Assembly (NCBI GenBank): GCA_020440745.1
Contig: JAGRNM010000041.1
Coordinates: forward strand, 1 to 9,069
DNA: 9,069 nt
DNA from: Deltaproteobacteria bacterium
GTDB lineage: Bacteria; UBA10199; DSSB01
Direction of reading: 5' to 3'
Below, one piece after another: positions 6,417 through 9,069 of this stretch; within the stretch, counting starts at the first letter, position 1, and each line of letters starts with the position of its first letter. The notes beneath the pieces were generated by a model. The model did no database searches. It worked only from the letters and a program-made list of their open reading frames with translations, and was not told the DNA's origin. The position numbers and the translations under genes were made by a program.

Positions 6417-7199
6417 TTATTTAATAAGAGTACTGTCTTCGGCAATTAAATATAAAATTTCTTTTGTTTGGCTTTCTACTTTAAGGTGTCCTTCGGAGTT
6501 GAGTCCTAAGACTCTTCCTTGTTTTTCTTTCCCCTCCCAAGTAAAGCAAATTTCTTTTCCAAGCAAGCTTGATTCTTTTTCCCACCTTCTTAAAAAGTTT
6601 TCATGGGGTTGGGCTTCTAAGTTTTTAATTTCTATTAATATTTTTAAAATTATTTTTTCTAATAAAGAAGCTCGATTTAGATTTTGGGAGCCTAGTAAAT
6701 AGAGGCTAGTAGCCTGGTTTTGGATGGTTTTGGAAAAATCCTTTTGGTCTTGGTGCACATTAAGGCCAAGACCTAAAAAGATTAAAGGGTTCTTTTCTGT
6801 TTCAAAGTGAGCTTCGGCTAAAAGGCCTGCTAGTTTTTTTCCTTGGCTTAAGAGGTCATTGGGCCATTTTAAGACAAGATCGGGGATAGACTCTTGATCA
6901 AGGACTTCTTTTAGAGCCAAGCCTCCCATTAAACTAATCCAAGGCAATTTTTCTTTAGGGATTTGGGTAGAAAAAACTAGGGTGAAATAAAGTCCTAAGC
7001 CAGCGGGGGACTCCCAGTTTCTTTGCAAGCGGCCCCGCCCCTGACTTTGACAATCAGCCACTACTAAAAAGGGAGTTTTATTTTGTTTAGCAAGTTCCTT
7101 TGCCTTGATTTGAGTGGAGTTAAGGCTTTCCCAATAGTAAGTTTGAAGAGAGGAAATTTTTTCAGATAATTTTAAGGTTTGGTTTTTTAAAGAGGGCAT
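6417..7199 (-). CDS. birA: Biotin--[acetyl-CoA carboxylase] ligase, monofunctional
   Basis: Makes biotinyl-5'-AMP and transfers biotin to the lysine of biotin carboxyl carrier proteins such as that of acetyl-CoA carboxylase. The 260-residue product contains the catalytic motifs in order: LNSTQ (26-30, the substrate-contact S-T-Q/N), Q51-S-Q-G-R-G-R57 (biotin and adenylate binding loop), KWPNDL (111-116), the KLAGLLAE strand (122-129), GLGLNV (143-148), and a C-terminal SH3-like segment (about 213-255, LLGKEICFTWEG ... EGHLKVES). There is no N-terminal winged-helix domain, so this is a group I ligase and not itself the repressor of biotin genes. The ATG at 7199 is the first possible start after an in-frame TGA six bases further upstream; the nearest purine-rich AGGA is about 20 bases away, so initiation looks weak. 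It heads a two-gene operon with coaX. Confidence 0.96.
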   Translation of the reverse strand: MPSLKNQTLKLSEKISSLQTYYWESLNSTQIKAKELAKQNKTPFLVVADCQSQGRGRLQRNWESPAGLGLYFTLVFSTQIPKEKLPWISLMGGLALKEVLDQESIPDLVLKWPNDLLSQGKKLAGLLAEAHFETEKNPLIFLGLGLNVHQDQKDFSKTIQNQATSLYLLGSQNLNRASLLEKIILKILIEIKNLEAQPHENFLRRWEKESSLLGKEICFTWEGKEKQGRVLGLNSEGHLKVESQTKEILYLIAEDSTLIK

Positions 7200-7353
7200 A
7201 CTTATTCATAAAAGATTCATCCTGATTTCACAATTTTTTTAGTCTTTAGATTTAGACTTGATTTTAATCTAAGCAGACAAAAAACAAGACATGAGGTTTT
7301 TTTTTGTTTATAAGAAATTAAAATTGAACTTTTTGAATTTTAAAGGACTCTTC
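7200..7353. promoter_or_regulatory. Divergent promoter region between birA and the A2M gene
   Basis: 154 bp, strongly AT-rich, no gene. For the rightward A2M gene, AAGACA (7286-7291) and TATAAG (7309-7314) separated by 17 bp make a fair sigma-70 promoter (4/6 and 5/6), and AAAGGA at 7342-7347 is a ribosome binding site 6 bases before the ATG at 7354. For leftward birA, the complement of 7261-7266 reads TAAAAT (5/6) with TTGTTT (7282-7287) at a short 15-bp spacing, a weaker candidate. Possible operators are the inverted repeat TTAGATT (7246-7252) with AATCTAA (7266-7272), AGTCT (7241-7245) with AGACT (7254-7258), and the palindrome-like TTATTCATAA (7202-7211) beside the birA start. A T9 run lies at about 7297-7305. 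All assignments are by eye. Confidence 0.4.
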
Positions 7354-9069
7354 ATGCTTATGACTAGACTCTTCTTTTTTCTCCTTCCTTTACTTTTATT
7401 TTCCTCTCTAAGCCAAGCTGCCTTTGATTCCTCTGTCTTTAATCAGCCTAAGGCGCTGGAAATTACTCGTATTACTCCTGAGGGTAAGGAAGTGAAGGAA
7501 CGTCGTCAGATTGTGATTCAGTTTAATCAGCCTGTGGTGCCGATAGGTAAGATGGAGAGAAGTGCTGAAGAAATTCCCATTAGAATCACGCCTCCTCTTA
7601 ATTGCGAGTGGCGCTGGCTTAATACAAGTGCTTTAGCTTGCCAGTTAAAAGATGAAGATCAATTAAGCTTGGCCACTGAGTATAGTATGACTATTTTTCC
7701 GGGGATTATGACTCCAGAAGGGCAGATCATTAAAAAAATCCTTCAGCATAAAATAGCCACTAAGCGCCCTGTTTTTAAGAGTTTTAGAGTAGAAGCATGG
7801 CGTGCTCCTGGTTTGCCCCTCTTAGAATTAAGCTTTAATCAGCCTATTACAAAGGATTCTTTACAAAAGACGCTTCGTTTGAGTTTTTCCCAAGAAGGAA
7901 TTCCAGAAGAACAAACGCTAACTTATAAAATTTTAGATAAACCAGAATCAAAAGAAAATTTGGAAGCTTCCTCCCTTTGGCAAGTTTTGCCTGACCAAGA
8001 GGCTCCTTTGGGTGCAAATATTTTTTTAAAGATTGCCCATGGTTTAGTCTCAACCTACGGTCCTCTTACGAGTAATGAAAGCTTTACTAAAGAGTTGAGT
8101 GCTTTTCCCGAATTCGAATTTTTAGGACTGCGTTGTTATTCCAATGAACAGGATGAGCTTTTTATTTATCGCAAGGGGCAGACTTATTATACTGAGACCA
8201 ATCCTTATGGAAAAGATAGTAAGATACAAGAGGGGGCGATAGGCTTATGTAATCCTTTATCCAGTGTTTATTTGGTTTTTTCTGGTCCTGTCGTTGATTC
8301 TCAAGTCAAAAACAATCTTACTTTTATCCCGGATCTAGCTGGTGGTCGTTCGGATTATGACCCTTGGGAAGGAAGGCAAGATTATAATTATTGGTATGAT
8401 GAAACTCCTATCCGTTTGCCGGTTTATCTAAAAGCTAATCAGACCTATACTCTTAAAAATTTTGATAAAATTAAAGATGAGTTTGGTCGTTCTTTAAAAG
8501 GGCCTACGGATTTTGTATTTAAAACAGACCATCGTAAGCCCAACTTTGTGCTTTCCCATGAAGTAGGGGTTTTGGAATCCCAGGTGAATTCGGACCTGCC
8601 TTTGTTTGTTAACAATATTGATAAGGTAAGTTTAAACTACCATCAGTTGACCCAAAAGGAGCTTAAGCTTAACCAACACCGTGAGATTAAGGTGCCCAAG
8701 GTAGAGGATGTTCAATTTGCGATTCCCCTAGGCATTAGAGAGATTTTGGGAGGGCAAGATGGTTTGCTTTATGGAAAAATTTCCACTGAGCCTAAGTCAG
8801 ACAGAAGTGATTGGTATGGAGAGTTTTTTGTCCAAGTTACTCCCTATCAGGTCCATGCTAAGATCGGGCATTTTAATAGTCTAGTTTGGGTGACTGATTT
8901 AGCAACGGGTAAGCCTGTTAAGGATGCTAAAGTAGCCTTGTTTTTTAAAGATATTAATGAATTAGCCCAAGCAGATCAGCCCGTTGACCAAGCTAAGACC
9001 AACAACTTAGGCTTGGCTTATTTAAAAGGAACCTCAGACTTAGATCCCAACTTAGATATCATATCCCAA
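7354..9069 (+). CDS. Bacterial alpha-2-macroglobulin family protein, N-terminal part, cut by window edge
   Basis: The frame is open for 572 codons from the ATG at 7354 to the right edge with no stop, so only the N-terminal part is present. The protein begins with a signal peptide (residues 1-22: short N-region with Arg5, Phe/Leu-rich core, SLSQA before AFDSS) of the Sec type I kind, with no lipobox. Residues about 33-125 match the opening domain of bacterial A2Ms: LEITRITPEGKEVKERRQ, VIQFNQPVVPIG, and NCEWRWLNTSALACQL. Further Ig-like segments follow (LELSFNQPITKD, VYLVFSGPV, the TDHRKPNFVLS region near 390-400). Residues 493-531 resemble the MG2 segment (VQVTPYQVHAKIG, then LVWVTDLATGKPVKDAKVALF). 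Family members (E. coli YfhM type) are large periplasmic protease-trapping proteins, often with a thioester CxEQ further downstream; that region is outside the window. An AAAGGA ribosome binding site supports the start; an in-frame ATG at 7360 is a close alternative. Confidence 0.85.
   Translation, partial: MLMTRLFFFLLPLLLFSSLSQAAFDSSVFNQPKALEITRITPEGKEVKERRQIVIQFNQPVVPIGKMERSAEEIPIRITPPLNCEWRWLNTSALACQLKDEDQLSLATEYSMTIFPGIMTPEGQIIKKILQHKIATKRPVFKSFRVEAWRAPGLPLLELSFNQPITKDSLQKTLRLSFSQEGIPEEQTLTYKILDKPESKENLEASSLWQVLPDQEAPLGANIFLKIAHGLVSTYGPLTSNESFTKELSAFPEFEFLGLRCYSNEQDELFIYRKGQTYYTETNPYGKDSKIQEGAIGLCNPLSSVYLVFSGPVVDSQVKNNLTFIPDLAGGRSDYDPWEGRQDYNYWYDETPIRLPVYLKANQTYTLKNFDKIKDEFGRSLKGPTDFVFKTDHRKPNFVLSHEVGVLESQVNSDLPLFVNNIDKVSLNYHQLTQKELKLNQHREIKVPKVEDVQFAIPLGIREILGGQDGLLYGKISTEPKSDRSDWYGEFFVQVTPYQVHAKIGHFNSLVWVTDLATGKPVKDAKVALFFKDINELAQADQPVDQAKTNNLGLAYLKGTSDLDPNLDIISQ

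Noticed and set aside
6364..6702. 112-codon plus-strand reading frame opposite the start of coaX and the end of birA
   Set aside because: It overlaps two clearly conserved genes on the other strand, has no ribosome binding site and no recognisable protein features.
7276..7308. A-rich/T-rich pair (ACAAAAAAC ... GTTTTTTTTTGT) as a terminator
   Set aside because: The stem would be nearly all A-T with no GC core, and no gene ends nearby on the plus strand.
7847..8053. 68-codon minus-strand reading frame inside the A2M gene
   Set aside because: It lies wholly inside a continuous 572-codon frame with family motifs on the plus strand.
1..9069. CRISPR array, tRNA, rRNA, insertion sequence or phage defence island
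   Set aside because: No regularly spaced repeats, cloverleaf sequences, transposase-like frames or terminal inverted repeats were seen by eye, and nearly all of the window is accounted for by the listed genes.

Overview
The window looks like ordinary chromosome from a Gram-negative bacterium of moderate-to-low GC. The Gram-negative inference rests on a probable lipoprotein, two other proteins with export signals, and a bacterial alpha-2-macroglobulin (A2M) homologue, a family associated with the periplasm. The mix of a large secreted PHP-domain protein, a stand-alone biotin ligase next to type III pantothenate kinase, and A2M would fit a deltaproteobacterial or Bdellovibrionota-like lineage. 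That placement is an inference and was not tested by any search. There are no tRNA or rRNA genes, transposase genes, CRISPR arrays or phage genes, and base composition and codon use appear even throughout.

Layout: (1) 1-287, the 3' end of an ATP sulfurylase gene (sat), cut by the left edge. (2) 367-816, a small heat-shock protein with a very strong ribosome binding site and a strong intrinsic terminator at 839-867. (3) 909-2165, an exported helical-repeat protein of unknown function. (4) A 166-bp gap, 2166-2331, with no gene, holding a GGTTAAG direct repeat. (5) 2332-5631, a 1099-residue putative lipoprotein with a complete PHP-type metal-dependent phosphoesterase site. (6) 6398-5643 and 7199-6417 on the minus strand, a birA-coaX cofactor operon running head-on into the PHP gene with an 11-bp gap. 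(7) 7200-7353, a divergent intergenic region with candidate promoters and inverted repeats. (8) 7354 to the right edge, the first 572 codons of an exported A2M-family protein.

Functionally this is mostly housekeeping (sulfate activation, heat-shock chaperone, biotinylation, CoA synthesis) interleaved with three envelope or exported proteins. No obvious multi-gene novel system is visible. The least ordinary items are the multidomain secreted PHP protein, the uncharacterised exported repeat protein, and an imperfect hairpin at 5613-5659 whose loop carries the stop codons of both convergent genes. Every stretch without a gene is shorter than 300 bp.
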